Assembly: GCA_017798145.1 (NCBI GenBank)
Contig: CP059069.1
Coordinates: 310,001 to 374,000, forward strand
Length of the DNA: 64,000 nucleotides
Direction of reading: 5' to 3'
From: Akkermansiaceae bacterium
GTDB lineage: Bacteria > Verrucomicrobiota > Verrucomicrobiia > Verrucomicrobiales > Akkermansiaceae
Every line of letters begins with the position of its first letter. The first letter of the stretch is position 1. This document shows, one piece after another, positions 6,792 through 15,604 of this stretch. A program made the position numbers and the translations under genes. The notes under the pieces were generated by a model. It saw nothing but the letters and a program-made list of their open reading frames with translations. It was not told the DNA's origin and did not search any database.

Positions 6792-7282
6792 CCATCATTC
6801 ATCTGGAAGACGATCACTTATATGCCGAATACATCCGCATCGAGCTGATGGAGCAGGCGAAATCAAGCGGCCTCCCGCTGGAAATTGTTCGCATTCCTTC
6901 GGAGTGGAAGTTCAACGAAAGCATCGATGAAATCATTACGAAAGGTGACGCTTTTTTGCTCGATGTGATGGTTCGTTGGTGCTACCCCGAAGAGGATTCT
7001 GTAGCGGGTGATCCACCCGGCGAATACTATGACGCGGGTCTTCGTTGCGTTAAGAAACTAATCAATAATCTGCCTACTAATGCACATCGCAATATCGTGC
7101 TCTATACCGTGTATCAGCAGGAAGAGATAAAATCTGAACTAGAAGACATCAATCATCTATCGAATTTTCATAAAGTGAATATCTTTACAAAATGTGAAGA
7201 CACGGCACACCTATGGGAAATGTTATCAAAAAAACCGAATAATCAACAAATTGCCGCAAACTCTTCGGTCGATGGCGCATAG
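6788..7282 (+). CDS. Receiver-only response regulator with an inserted loop
   Basis: A 164-residue protein starting MTIIHLEDDHLYAEYI. All receiver landmarks are visible: acidic pair Asp8-Asp9, phospho-acceptor Asp59 in AFLLDVMV, Thr108 in IVLYTVYQ and Lys136 in NIFTK. Unlike standard receivers, about 20 extra residues (RWCYPEEDSVAGDPPGEYYD) follow the phosphorylation strand. There is no output domain, so it must act by protein contact or as a phosphate relay. It is co-translated with the kinase. Its last 40 bases overlap tail-to-tail with the convergent gene at 7243-8421. Base composition drops to visibly A/T-rich from here to about 7650. Confidence 0.75.
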   Translation: MTIIHLEDDHLYAEYIRIELMEQAKSSGLPLEIVRIPSEWKFNESIDEIITKGDAFLLDVMVRWCYPEEDSVAGDPPGEYYDAGLRCVKKLINNLPTNAHRNIVLYTVYQQEEIKSELEDINHLSNFHKVNIFTKCEDTAHLWEMLSKKPNNQQIAANSSVDGA

Positions 7283-8421
7283 TCATCACGCAGATTTTTA
7301 ACAAGTTCCATTTGTATTTCTGAGAAATTCTTGCCCTCCGAATGCCCTTTCCGTACACTTGTTTCTATTGCTCGAACAGGGTAATATTTTTGAGCCGAGA
7401 TTCGGTAAAATTCATTCAGCACCTCTGGCCTCATTTTTCTAGGATATTCGGTGCGCCTTATCTCTGCGTTGATAATTACATCTCTGGCTTTCAGCGAAAG
7501 ATTTGCAAAATTTTCAGCAGAAATTTTGTAAAGCAGCCTTGTCTTAGTTACCCGGTAACTAATTATTTCATTACCCCTAGGTAGGGTTCTGCTAACAGGT
7601 TCCGGAATAGCCCATTCCCCTGACTTCAGTTCGAAAAACTGCATTGGAATAGTCTGCATTTGGCCATAGCCCCAATCCGCTTTTGCCGCAATTGCCCACA
7701 GTATCTCACTCAGCTCATTATCGTCCAAATGCGCCAAATCTGCCAGCATATGATAGAGATCCACCATCGGTCCGGAGGGGCTGAGCGACTTTGCCTCATT
7801 CGGTCCGCCTGGCAGGATCGTTTCATAGATCGTCTTCAAGGCCGTGCCGATCGCGCCCCATGCAAACTTTTCGCCATTCGTTCCAGGCATGCGGAGTAAT
7901 CCTTCGAAGTCCTCCTCCCAAAGCCGGTAGAAGCCGTGGTCTGGCTTGGTTTTGTCGAGGAGATCCAGCCAAAGGCGTTCCAGTTCCTGATCCGGCTGAT
8001 TGCGGATGAGCGCGGACTTGAATGCCATCGTTAGGTCATGTGTCCAGCCTCGCGCCTGATCGGCCTCCCGATTTCGCAGGATTCCAAGCAAGGGTTTTGC
8101 AAACAAGCTCTCATCCGCATATTCGGCGCACCAAAGGAACAGGCCTTCCGCCAGGAATTCCTCACGGATGCTTTGCGGAAGTCTTTCCTGCTTGGAAGCG
8201 AGTTCCCCCAGGCGTTCGGCCACCCAAGCGCTCATTTTATGCGCGCGGGAGGGATGATTCGCCGAAGCTCGGAGCCCGTATCTGACCGGCTCCCCGGCGT
8301 GTTCGGTATGGCCGGAAGACGGACGTTTCTCAAAGAAGGCTTTCAACCAGCGGCCTGCATCCTCATTCTCATGAAGATGATCCATCGCATGGCTGACTTT
8401 GCTCAATAATGTTGCACTCAC
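7243..8421 (-). CDS. Uncharacterised helical protein (orphan gene B)
   Basis: A 392-residue protein I do not recognise. It is rich in predicted helix, has many Trp/Glu/Leu residues and no signal peptide or membrane segment. The C-terminal third is basic (YPRKMRPEVLNEFYRISAQK). The first codon used is GTG at 8419-8421; an ATG 12 codons later (8385) is the alternative. It follows gene A by 25 bases on the same strand and ends inside the receiver gene on the opposite strand. The tail-to-tail overlap and the accessory location suggest it travels with the kinase/regulator pair, but no function can be assigned. Confidence 0.6.
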   Translation of the reverse strand: MSATLLSKVSHAMDHLHENEDAGRWLKAFFEKRPSSGHTEHAGEPVRYGLRASANHPSRAHKMSAWVAERLGELASKQERLPQSIREEFLAEGLFLWCAEYADESLFAKPLLGILRNREADQARGWTHDLTMAFKSALIRNQPDQELERLWLDLLDKTKPDHGFYRLWEEDFEGLLRMPGTNGEKFAWGAIGTALKTIYETILPGGPNEAKSLSPSGPMVDLYHMLADLAHLDDNELSEILWAIAAKADWGYGQMQTIPMQFFELKSGEWAIPEPVSRTLPRGNEIISYRVTKTRLLYKISAENFANLSLKARDVIINAEIRRTEYPRKMRPEVLNEFYRISAQKYYPVRAIETSVRKGHSEGKNFSEIQMELVKNLRDDYAPSTEEFAAIC

Positions 8422-8446
8422 CGCGTAGATTGATTTGTTGCGTAAT

Positions 8447-9532
8447 TCACGGGATGAATTCCGCAGGTGGGAGCTTCGCAGACGGGTAATCCGCGGTCAA
8501 GCGTCCGAAATGGCTCTTTCTCCATCCCAGGAGATTAGGAGCCAAATCGGGAAACGGTTCATGTGGACGGCCGAGAGCCCACACATCTTCCGCACGGAGC
8601 GGACACTGCAAGTGGATCCACTCCCGCAACATCGCAGTCGGATTGCCCATTCTGCAATCCATGGTGTATCCGGACTGCACGGGTAGCCCTTCCGCCAAAC
8701 CGCAGTGTGTGGGATAATGAAGGGGAGCGCTGCCCGCCTCCAGACAGGTCGGGCGATACAGGCTGTAGTTGGTTGGAATCCGGTATTTCAGCAGACCGAA
8801 AACATGTGCACCTTTCAATTTTGGGTCTTCATATTGATACTCGACTCCCAGGATCTGGTGCCAGCCTTCGACATCCATGCCCGGCAGCCCGCACTCTTCC
8901 GCCTTGTCCCACGGCGTCACCCATGCAGGTTCGTATGGCTTGACTCCCGAATTCTCGTCGCTGGCAGCCATCAGATACCCCGCATATAACTCAAATATGG
9001 GTGCCAAACGACGCTGGAAATCGCCCCGATCGAGTTCCGCGATTCCGCGCATGGTTTCACAGTAGGATCTGTACTTTACTTCAAGCTGCTGGCTGACAGA
9101 TTTCCCGAAACCCCCAATCGAATCGAAATCAGAAGGGTTGTTCATTCGTTTGCCGATGAGATAAATTCTGCCAGCGATCAGTGCCTTAAAGAATTCCCAG
9201 TGGGTGAAGTTTAGCGCCCGGGCGTAGCGGTCATCAGAGCGTCTGGCGGGGAACCTGCAGCCGTTACCGAGCTTATTATCGTCATTGTTGGGATGGACGA
9301 AGCCATCACCCGCAGCCGCCTTCCGGATTTTTTCGGTTGTGAACTCATCGAGTTCATCACGGATGTTCGCTGAATCTCCTTTCTTTTCAATGTGCGCAAC
9401 AAGCTCCGCAGCGCGGCTGTCGGGCACCCTTCCGTCTCCATGAAGATTGCTGAGCACAGCGCGTTCCTGCACTTCCGACGAGACTCGGCTTTGTTCTTCC
9501 ATTCGTGCCTTGAAGGTCGGGTCAAAGGGCAT
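8447..9532 (-). CDS. Uncharacterised protein (orphan gene A)
   Basis: A 361-residue protein starting MPFDPTFKARMEEQ. The same frame opens 14 codons earlier with TTG, but the ATG at 9530-9532 is more likely. It is cytoplasmic by appearance. It has an acidic helical N-terminal region (about 1-70) and a central segment with FTHWEFFKALIAGRIYLIGKR. The second half is rich in Pro, Trp and Tyr (AWVTPWDKAEECGLPG; RIPTNYSLYRPTC). I recognise no family. It is the first gene of an apparent two-gene operon with orphan gene B and is separated from mfd by a terminator and 275 bases. Confidence 0.6.
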   Translation of the reverse strand: MPFDPTFKARMEEQSRVSSEVQERAVLSNLHGDGRVPDSRAAELVAHIEKKGDSANIRDELDEFTTEKIRKAAAGDGFVHPNNDDNKLGNGCRFPARRSDDRYARALNFTHWEFFKALIAGRIYLIGKRMNNPSDFDSIGGFGKSVSQQLEVKYRSYCETMRGIAELDRGDFQRRLAPIFELYAGYLMAASDENSGVKPYEPAWVTPWDKAEECGLPGMDVEGWHQILGVEYQYEDPKLKGAHVFGLLKYRIPTNYSLYRPTCLEAGSAPLHYPTHCGLAEGLPVQSGYTMDCRMGNPTAMLREWIHLQCPLRAEDVWALGRPHEPFPDLAPNLLGWRKSHFGRLTADYPSAKLPPAEFIP

Positions 9533-9702
9533 GGTCGTATAGTTTAGAAAAAATTCGTCCCTATCAATGCACAAATCAAATAGCCTGCGCTAAGTGCATA
9601 CTTACTCATCGATTCGTGATGGCTGATATTCCGGAAATGATCGTTTCCCTCGCGCCGCCTCGTAGCATTCCCCGACAGATGTGATTCCTCGCGCCTTTGT
9701 AG

Positions 9703-9726
9703 AAAAAACTACTTGGGCGTAGTTTT
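9703..9726 (-). terminator. Putative terminator of mfd
   Basis: Read leftwards, AAAACTAC and GTAGTTTT form a perfect 8-bp stem around GCCCAA. The right arm runs into TTTTTT. It lies about 80 bases after the mfd stop and separates mfd from orphan gene A. The rest of 9533-9807 is A/T-rich and presumably holds the promoter of gene A, but no clear boxes stand out. Confidence 0.5.
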
Positions 9727-9807
9727 CAATGAAAATTCCCTCGGTATAGATGCGGCATTTCCCACTGACCAGCGTGGAGCTTTTTTTCAGCCCCTTTCTT
9801 GAGTTTC

Positions 9808-12800
9808 CTAAAAATTCATCAGCATCTCCAGCGCCTCATCCAGCTTCTCCCCCGGCTTGGTTTTCGCGAGCCTCGGATAGCGTGACCCATCCATCAGAAT
9901 CGGGCTGCCGTTCCTCTGGAGCATTAGGCGCTGGCCGGAGATTTCCACGGAGGTGATTTGGTTGGAGGCGGCTTCGGCTTTGATGCGGGCGATGGTTAGG
10001 AGGTTCTGGATAGGGTGGGGGAGGCGGCCGTGGCGGTCCTGCCAGTTTTTCTCGAGGGCGGTGATGGATTTGGGGGTGTTGGCTTCGGCGAGCTCCCGGT
10101 AGGCGTTGATGCGGAGCTTGGCGTCGCTCAAATACGATGTGGGGATGAAGGCGGGGATAGGTTGAACCGCCAAGTCGCCAAGATCGCCAAGGGAAGAGGA
10201 AGAGTTTTTAACCACGGATTGCACGGAGGACACGGATGAAGAGGATTTTGAGTTCTTATCTTCCTGGTCTCTGGTCTCTGGTTTCTGGCCTCTTGAGACC
10301 CACTGCGTCTCAGTGGGAACGATGAAATCAGCCTTGAAGGTGGTTTCGTGGAGCGAGGGATCCTTCTTTCCTTTCAGGCGGTCGACGGATTGGCGGAGGA
10401 GTTGGCAGTAGAGGTCGAAGCCGATTTGGGCGATGTGGCCGGATTGCTTGGTACCGAGGAGGTTGCCGGCGCCGCGGATCTCGAGGTCGCGCATGGCGAT
10501 TTTGAAGCCGGAGCCGAGGGCGGTGTATTGCTTGATGGCGTGGATGCGCTTGCGGGCGTCGCCTTGGGTGATCATTTCCCGGGGGAGGAGGAGGATGGCG
10601 TAGGCTTTTTCCCCGGCTCTCCCGACGCGGCCGCGGAGCTGGTAGAGATCGGCGAGGCCGAAGCGGTCGGCGCGGTCGATGAGGATGGTGTTGGCGTTGG
10701 GGATATCGATGCCGGTTTCGATGATGGTGGTGGCGAGCAGGACATCGGCCTCGTGGTTGACGAAGGCGTGCATGACGTTCTCGAGGTCGTGCTTTTCCAT
10801 CTGGCCGTGGCCGACGAGGACGCGGGCTTCGGGGACGAGCTCTTTGAGTTTTTTGTGGACTTGCTCGATGGTTTTGACGCGGTTGTGGAGGAAGAAGACC
10901 TGGCCGCCGCGTTTCATTTCGCGGCGGATGGCATCGCGGATGATGCGTTCGTCGTAGGCGGTGACGGTGGTGGCGACGGGGAGGCGGTTGGGGGGCGGGG
11001 TGTCGATGGTGGACATGTCGCGCGCGCCCATGAGCGCCATGTAGAGGGTGCGCGGGATGGGGGTGGCGGAGAGGGTGAGGACGTCGATTTGGCGGAAGAG
11101 GTCTTTGAACTTTTCCTTATGTGCGACTCCGAAGCGCTGCTCCTCATCGACGATGGCGAGGCCGAGATCTTTAAAGGCGACATCGCCGGAGATGAGGCGG
11201 TGGGTGCCGATGACCATATCGACGGAGCCGTCTGCGAGGCCTTTGATGGTGGCGCGGACTTCGGCGGGGCTGCGGAAGCGGTTGAGGAGATCGATTCTTA
11301 TCGGGTAGTCGGAGAAGCGCTCGCGGAAGGTGCGCCAGTGTTGCTCTGCGAGGACGGTGGTGGGGCAGAGGAGGGCGGCCTGTTTCCCGCCGGTGATGCA
11401 CTTGAAGGCGGCGCGGATGGCGACTTCGGTTTTCCCGAATCCGACGTCGCCGCAGATGAGGCGATCCATGGAGCGGGGGGCTTCGAGGTCGTGCTTTGTA
11501 TCCTGGATGGCCTGTTTCTGGTCGGGCGTTTCGGTGTAGTGGAAACTCTGCTCGAACTCGAACATCCAGCGGGTGTCGGGGGGATGGGCGTGGCCTTGCT
11601 CGTGCTCGCGCTCGGCCTGGATGCGGAGCAGGCGGGCGGCGTAATCGAGGATGGATTTCTCGGCGGACTTGCGGTTTTTCTGCCAGGTGGCGTTTCCGAG
11701 TTTGTTGAGGTCCGGGGTTTTCCCGCCGACTCCGACGTATTTTCCTATGAGGTGGGCCTGTTCGAGGGGGACGGAGAGGATGGAGCCGTCCTTGTATTCG
11801 ATCTGGAGTTCCTCGCCTTCGTCTTCCTGGGCGATGCCTTTGAATTTCCCGATGCCGTATTCGTAGTGGACGACGAGGTCGCCGGGCTCGATGTCGTCGA
11901 GGGTGGCGCGGGCGCGGATGACGCGGGCTTTCTCGACGGAGGAGCGCCGGGCGGCTCCGGGTGTGCGGTAGCGGCCGAAGAGCTCGCTGGAGGAGAGGAC
12001 GGCGAGCTTGGTGGCGGGAAGGGTGAAGGAGGAGATGAGCTCGCCGAGGACGGGGGTGAGGCCGAGGTCGCGCTGGAGGTCTTTGCCGGAGAGTTCGGTG
12101 AAGCGTTCGAGTTCGCCTTTGGTGGAGAAGACGATCCCGATGTCCCATCCTTCGCGCTGCCATTCGTTGAGCTGTTTGAAGAAGGTTTCTCGGCGGAGTT
12201 CGTCGAGGACGAAGTCGCCGGCGTCGAAGGTGCCGAGGGGGGAGGCGTAGGTGGCTAGGGTGAAGTCTTCTTCGCCTTCTGTATCCTCGGCGTTTTCGGT
12301 GATGAGGAAATCGGGATTTTCGGGGAGTTTGGAGACGAGGCCTGTTTGGTCGACTTCTATGATCGTGTCGCCTCTCTTCAGGTAGTCGGCGATGGTGGCG
12401 ACGGCGGGGGGCTCGGTGAGCTGGAGGTGAAGTTCCTCCAGCTTGCGGGTGGAGGCTTGGGTGTTGAGGTCGAACTCGCGGATGGATTCGAGTTCAGTAT
12501 CGAAGAATTCGAGGCGGAGGGGGCGGGCGGATTGGAAGGGGAAGAGATCGAGGATGCCACCGCGGATCGCGAAATGGCCTCGGGCGGTGACGGTGGGGTT
12601 GCGCTCGTAGCCGTGGGAAGAGAGCGTTTGCGCGAAGGCGGTGGGGTCGAGGATGAGGCCGGGCTTGAGGTGGGTGCGGTTGGAGAGGAGGGATTTCGCG
12701 GAGGGGGCGTATTGGGAGAAGGAATCGGAGCCGCAGAGGATGGTGAAGGAGTCGGTGGTGGCTAGGGTTTCGAGGATGGCGAACCATTCGGCGGCGGTCT

Positions 12801-13140
12801 CGGGGTCTTGGACTTCGATGGGGGCGTCCGGTTCATCTGAAGACGGTGGGCGACCGAAGATCGCCCCCACGTCCGGAAGAATGAGGGCGGTGATGCCCCA
12901 GAGTTCGAGCTCGGCGGCGAGGCGCTCGCGCTGGCGGGGGGATTCATGGACGATCCATTGGCGCTTTTTTCCGAGGTCGGAAGAGGCGGTGCAGGCGAGG
13001 GCTGTCAGGAAAGAGTGGGAGGCCTCGGCGGCGTGATCGAGCGTGACGGTGCAATTGCCGGTGGCGAAGGGAGCCAGGCGTTCGGTGAATTCGGGGGATG
13101 TGAGCGCCCGGCGGAGCCAGGCGGAGCTTGCGGATTTCAA
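9808..13140 (-). CDS. mfd: Transcription-repair coupling factor Mfd
   Basis: An 1110-residue SF2 translocase that releases stalled RNA polymerase at DNA lesions and recruits UvrA. The order is: a UvrB-like N-terminal part (AIRGGILDLFP near residue 190), the RNA-polymerase-interacting domain (GDLVVHYEYGIGKFKG), Walker A in ICGDVGFGKTEVA, the DEEQ box in LAIVDEEQRFG, SATPIPRTL, and C-terminal motifs ATTIIETGIDIPNA and QLRGRVGR. The final D7-type domain follows (SYLSDAKLRINAYREL). The length is slightly under the usual 1150. The first codon is TTG at 13140; no better start is evident. Residues about 942-993 are a low-complexity insert made from repeat DNA. Confidence 0.95.
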   Translation of the reverse strand: MKSASSAWLRRALTSPEFTERLAPFATGNCTVTLDHAAEASHSFLTALACTASSDLGKKRQWIVHESPRQRERLAAELELWGITALILPDVGAIFGRPPSSDEPDAPIEVQDPETAAEWFAILETLATTDSFTILCGSDSFSQYAPSAKSLLSNRTHLKPGLILDPTAFAQTLSSHGYERNPTVTARGHFAIRGGILDLFPFQSARPLRLEFFDTELESIREFDLNTQASTRKLEELHLQLTEPPAVATIADYLKRGDTIIEVDQTGLVSKLPENPDFLITENAEDTEGEEDFTLATYASPLGTFDAGDFVLDELRRETFFKQLNEWQREGWDIGIVFSTKGELERFTELSGKDLQRDLGLTPVLGELISSFTLPATKLAVLSSSELFGRYRTPGAARRSSVEKARVIRARATLDDIEPGDLVVHYEYGIGKFKGIAQEDEGEELQIEYKDGSILSVPLEQAHLIGKYVGVGGKTPDLNKLGNATWQKNRKSAEKSILDYAARLLRIQAEREHEQGHAHPPDTRWMFEFEQSFHYTETPDQKQAIQDTKHDLEAPRSMDRLICGDVGFGKTEVAIRAAFKCITGGKQAALLCPTTVLAEQHWRTFRERFSDYPIRIDLLNRFRSPAEVRATIKGLADGSVDMVIGTHRLISGDVAFKDLGLAIVDEEQRFGVAHKEKFKDLFRQIDVLTLSATPIPRTLYMALMGARDMSTIDTPPPNRLPVATTVTAYDERIIRDAIRREMKRGGQVFFLHNRVKTIEQVHKKLKELVPEARVLVGHGQMEKHDLENVMHAFVNHEADVLLATTIIETGIDIPNANTILIDRADRFGLADLYQLRGRVGRAGEKAYAILLLPREMITQGDARKRIHAIKQYTALGSGFKIAMRDLEIRGAGNLLGTKQSGHIAQIGFDLYCQLLRQSVDRLKGKKDPSLHETTFKADFIVPTETQWVSRGQKPETRDQEDKNSKSSSSVSSVQSVVKNSSSSLGDLGDLAVQPIPAFIPTSYLSDAKLRINAYRELAEANTPKSITALEKNWQDRHGRLPHPIQNLLTIARIKAEAASNQITSVEISGQRLMLQRNGSPILMDGSRYPRLAKTKPGEKLDEALEMLMNF
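10165..10317 (-). repeat. Repeat-derived insert inside mfd
   Basis: The plus strand holds GCCAAGTCGCCAAGATCGCCAA, then TTAACCACGGATTGCACGG and AGGACACGGATGAA, then the tandem TCTCTGG units of 10261-10285, and a hairpin CCCACTG (10299-10305)/CAGTGGG (10311-10317). Such word-like strings normally lie between genes. Here they are read through in frame as a Ser/Lys/Asp-rich linker between the translocase and the last domain. Confidence 0.6.
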
Positions 13141-13176
13141 ATCGTATGCTTGGGAGGAGCATGGGCGCTCCGGGAG

Positions 13177-13836
13177 TCACTTCGTGGCATCGGCCAATGC
13201 CTGGATCAAGGACTTCTTGATCGTTTCCCAACGCATGGGGACGGAGCGCATGAAGAAGGACTGGGATACGGTGATTCGGATGATCCCGTATTTTCCCGAA
13301 GGGAAGGTCTCAAGCAGCCAGCGGATGAACGGTGTCTTTTCCATGAGCGGAACGGATGAGGAATCGACCTCGTTCGATGGCAGGAGCCTGATGGCGGCAT
13401 CGGAGACGTTCTGTGCGAAACTGGAAGCTATGTGCTCAAAGATGATCTTCCCGTCCTCGATCGGTGCGGTGTGGATATCAAGGTGCAGCGCCATGTCGTG
13501 GCGCTTGAAATCCTCTTCGAGCCGCGCCTCGATCGCATGGCGGAACTTGTCCTGCTGGCGTTCAACAAGCTTGTTGCGGCTCGCCTCGGGAAGGGTAGAG
13601 GAAATTTTCCCCCAGCGCTTATCGCCGTCCTCCTGAAGGTCGATGAGGAGGCGCGAGACCTCACCGTGGATCAGCGGGGTGCTGAACCGCATTGCAAGCC
13701 CCTGGGCGAGGTTGAGGGCACCCGGATCCCAGCCTTCCGGCGAGGTCACAAGATCCTCGGATCCTTTGAAAAGCTCGCGCTGTGCCTCCGGGATGGCGCA
13801 GGTGGCGTTGGCACAGGTAATGATGATGGCGGCCAT
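13177..13836 (-). CDS. N-formylglutamate amidohydrolase-family hydrolase
   Basis: About 219 residues from the ATG at 13834-13836, which has AAGG six bases upstream. The frame extends further up, but the conserved part begins AAIIITCANATCAIP. Family features are the metal-site-like TCANATC (usually TCEHA), SPEGWDPGALNLAQGLA, HGEVSRLLIDL, HTA in the middle and the end SQSFFMRSVPMRWETIKKSL. Relatives deformylate N-formylglutamate or act on similar N-acyl amino acids; the true substrate here is unknown. It precedes mfd by 36 bases on the same strand and could be co-transcribed. Asn replaces the common Glu-His in the first motif, which may affect metal binding. Confidence 0.65.
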   Translation of the reverse strand: MAAIIITCANATCAIPEAQRELFKGSEDLVTSPEGWDPGALNLAQGLAMRFSTPLIHGEVSRLLIDLQEDGDKRWGKISSTLPEASRNKLVERQQDKFRHAIEARLEEDFKRHDMALHLDIHTAPIEDGKIIFEHIASSFAQNVSDAAIRLLPSNEVDSSSVPLMEKTPFIRWLLETFPSGKYGIIRITVSQSFFMRSVPMRWETIKKSLIQALADATK

Positions 13837-13955
13837 CGTGACCCTTACCATACGGTAATCAGGGGAACGTGCAACATGCGAGATTTCCTTCCTAGCCTGA
13901 GGAACCGGAGAATCAAAAAAGCCCTTTGACGGGAGATCGATCCGGGTGTCCATCT

Positions 13956-15035
13956 ATGCGCATGCCAGATCCGCTTTTCAAATCCCTCCAGATAGGAGCC
14001 TTTACGCTTGCCAACCGAATCGTGATGGCTCCGCTGACCCGCTGCCGATCCTCCGAGGGGCGGGTGCCCAACGAACTGATGGCCGAGTATTACTCACAGC
14101 GCAGCGGCTTCGGCATGATCCTGACCGAGGCCACCTCGGTGGATGCGCTGGGTGTCGGCTATCCGGATACGCCGGGGATCTGGTCGGAGGAGCAGGTCGC
14201 AGGCTGGAAAAGAATCACGGGACGCGTGCATGAAAAAGGAGGGATCATCCTCTCCCAGCTCTGGCATGTTGGGCGCATGTCGGATCCGTTTTATCTGGAC
14301 GGGAAAAAGCCTGTTGCGCCGAGCGCGGTTGCACCGGCAGGGCATGTCAGCCTGGTTCGGCCGGAGAAGGCCTTCGAAGTGCCCCGCGCTCTGTCCATCC
14401 CGGAAATCAAGGAGGTGATCCAGCAATACAAGCGTGGGGCGGAAAACGCGATGAAGGCCGGCTTCGATGGGGTGGAATTGCACGGTGCGAACGGCTATCT
14501 GATAGACCAATTCCTCCAGGACTCCACGAACAGGCGCGATGATGAATACGGTGGTTCGGTGGAGAACCGCATGCGATTCATGCTGGAAGCGGTTGATGCC
14601 GTCGTTTCCGTGTGGGGTGCGGATCGGGTGGGAATGCACCTCGCGCCCAGGGGCGATGCGCATGACATGGGCGACTCGGATCTACCGGGGCTTTTCACCA
14701 AGGTTGCGGAGGAACTCGGGACGCGCGGACTGGCCTTCATCTGTGCGCGCGAGGATTTCGGAAACCCACCCCTTGGGCCGAAGATGAAAGAGGCTTTCGG
14801 CGGTGCATACATTGCCAACGAGGGCTTCACGGCTGACACAGCACGCGAAGCGATCACATCCGGGAAGGCGGATGCGGTGGCTTTCGGAAAGGCCGCCATA
14901 GCGAATCCCGATCTGGTGGAGCGCTTCCGCATCGCAGCCGGCCTGAACGAGCCGCAACCCGGGACATTCTACGGCGGCGGCGCAGAAGGCTACACGGATT
15001 ACCCGTTTCTTGAGACAAGCCAAACCACACACTAA
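13956..15035 (+). CDS. Old Yellow Enzyme family NADH:flavin oxidoreductase
   Basis: About 359 residues from the ATG at 13956; an in-frame TTG ten codons earlier is unlikely. It is a TIM-barrel FMN enzyme reducing activated alkenes such as enones, maleimides or nitro compounds with NAD(P)H. Visible features are NRIVMAPLTRCRS, QLWHVGR, VELHGANGYLIDQFLQ, NRRDDEYGGSVENR and the C-terminal TDYPFLE, all typical of the NemA/OYE group. It is followed after nine bases by an FMN reductase gene, so both probably form a redox-stress operon. The exact substrate is not predictable. Confidence 0.88.
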   Translation: MRMPDPLFKSLQIGAFTLANRIVMAPLTRCRSSEGRVPNELMAEYYSQRSGFGMILTEATSVDALGVGYPDTPGIWSEEQVAGWKRITGRVHEKGGIILSQLWHVGRMSDPFYLDGKKPVAPSAVAPAGHVSLVRPEKAFEVPRALSIPEIKEVIQQYKRGAENAMKAGFDGVELHGANGYLIDQFLQDSTNRRDDEYGGSVENRMRFMLEAVDAVVSVWGADRVGMHLAPRGDAHDMGDSDLPGLFTKVAEELGTRGLAFICAREDFGNPPLGPKMKEAFGGAYIANEGFTADTAREAITSGKADAVAFGKAAIANPDLVERFRIAAGLNEPQPGTFYGGGAEGYTDYPFLETSQTTH

Positions 15036-15044
15036 AAAAAGACC

Positions 15045-15602
15045 ATGAAAAAGATACTGGCATTCAGCGGCAGCCTGAGGGCTGACTCCTACAACCAGAA
15101 ACTCGTGAAAATCGCGGCCTCGGCGGCAAAGGAGGCAGGTGCGGAAGTGACCGTGATCTCGCTCGCCGATTTCCCCATGCCCCTTTTCGATGAGGATCTT
15201 GAGGCGAGCGAAGGCAAGCCGGAGTCGGCGAAGAGGCTCAAACAGCTCTTCCTCGAACACGACTGCCTCCTCATCGCCTCGCCGGAATACAACAGCATGA
15301 TCACCGCAGCGCTGAAGAACGCGATTGACTGGGTGTCCCGTGCGGACAGCGAGGATGAGGCACCGCTCTCGGCTTTCGCAGGGAAAACCGCAGCGATCCT
15401 ATCCGCCTCCCCGGGCGGATATGGTGGGGCGAGGAGCCTCGGTTTCCTCCGGCCCTTCCTCGGGAACATCAAGATCGAGGTGATCCAGGAGGAGTTCTCG
15501 CTGCCCAAGGCGCACGAGGCCTTCGCCGAGGACGGCAGCCTGATCAACAACGAGTACGCCGGGAAGGTGAAGGCGATCGGCTGGAAGCTGGCGGGGGCGT
15601 AA
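15045..15602 (+). CDS. NADPH-dependent FMN reductase
   Basis: A 185-residue flavodoxin-like protein. The phosphate-binding loop is AFSGSLRADSYN near the start, SPEYNSMITAALKNAIDWVSR lies mid-protein, and SASPGGYGGARS and the end fit the FMN_red (ChrR/azoreductase-like) family. Such enzymes reduce FMN, quinones, azo dyes or chromate. It is nine bases behind the Old Yellow Enzyme gene, suggesting shared control. It converges with a sulfatase gene with only two bases between the stops. Confidence 0.88.
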   Translation: MKKILAFSGSLRADSYNQKLVKIAASAAKEAGAEVTVISLADFPMPLFDEDLEASEGKPESAKRLKQLFLEHDCLLIASPEYNSMITAALKNAIDWVSRADSEDEAPLSAFAGKTAAILSASPGGYGGARSLGFLRPFLGNIKIEVIQEEFSLPKAHEAFAEDGSLINNEYAGKVKAIGWKLAGA

Positions 15603-15604
15603 GC

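Noticed and set aside
10348-12258. 636-codon open frame opposite mfd
   Set aside because: It lies entirely antisense to mfd and has a repetitive Gly/Glu/Asp/Val composition typical of a shadow frame in GC-rich DNA; mfd shows all its family motifs.
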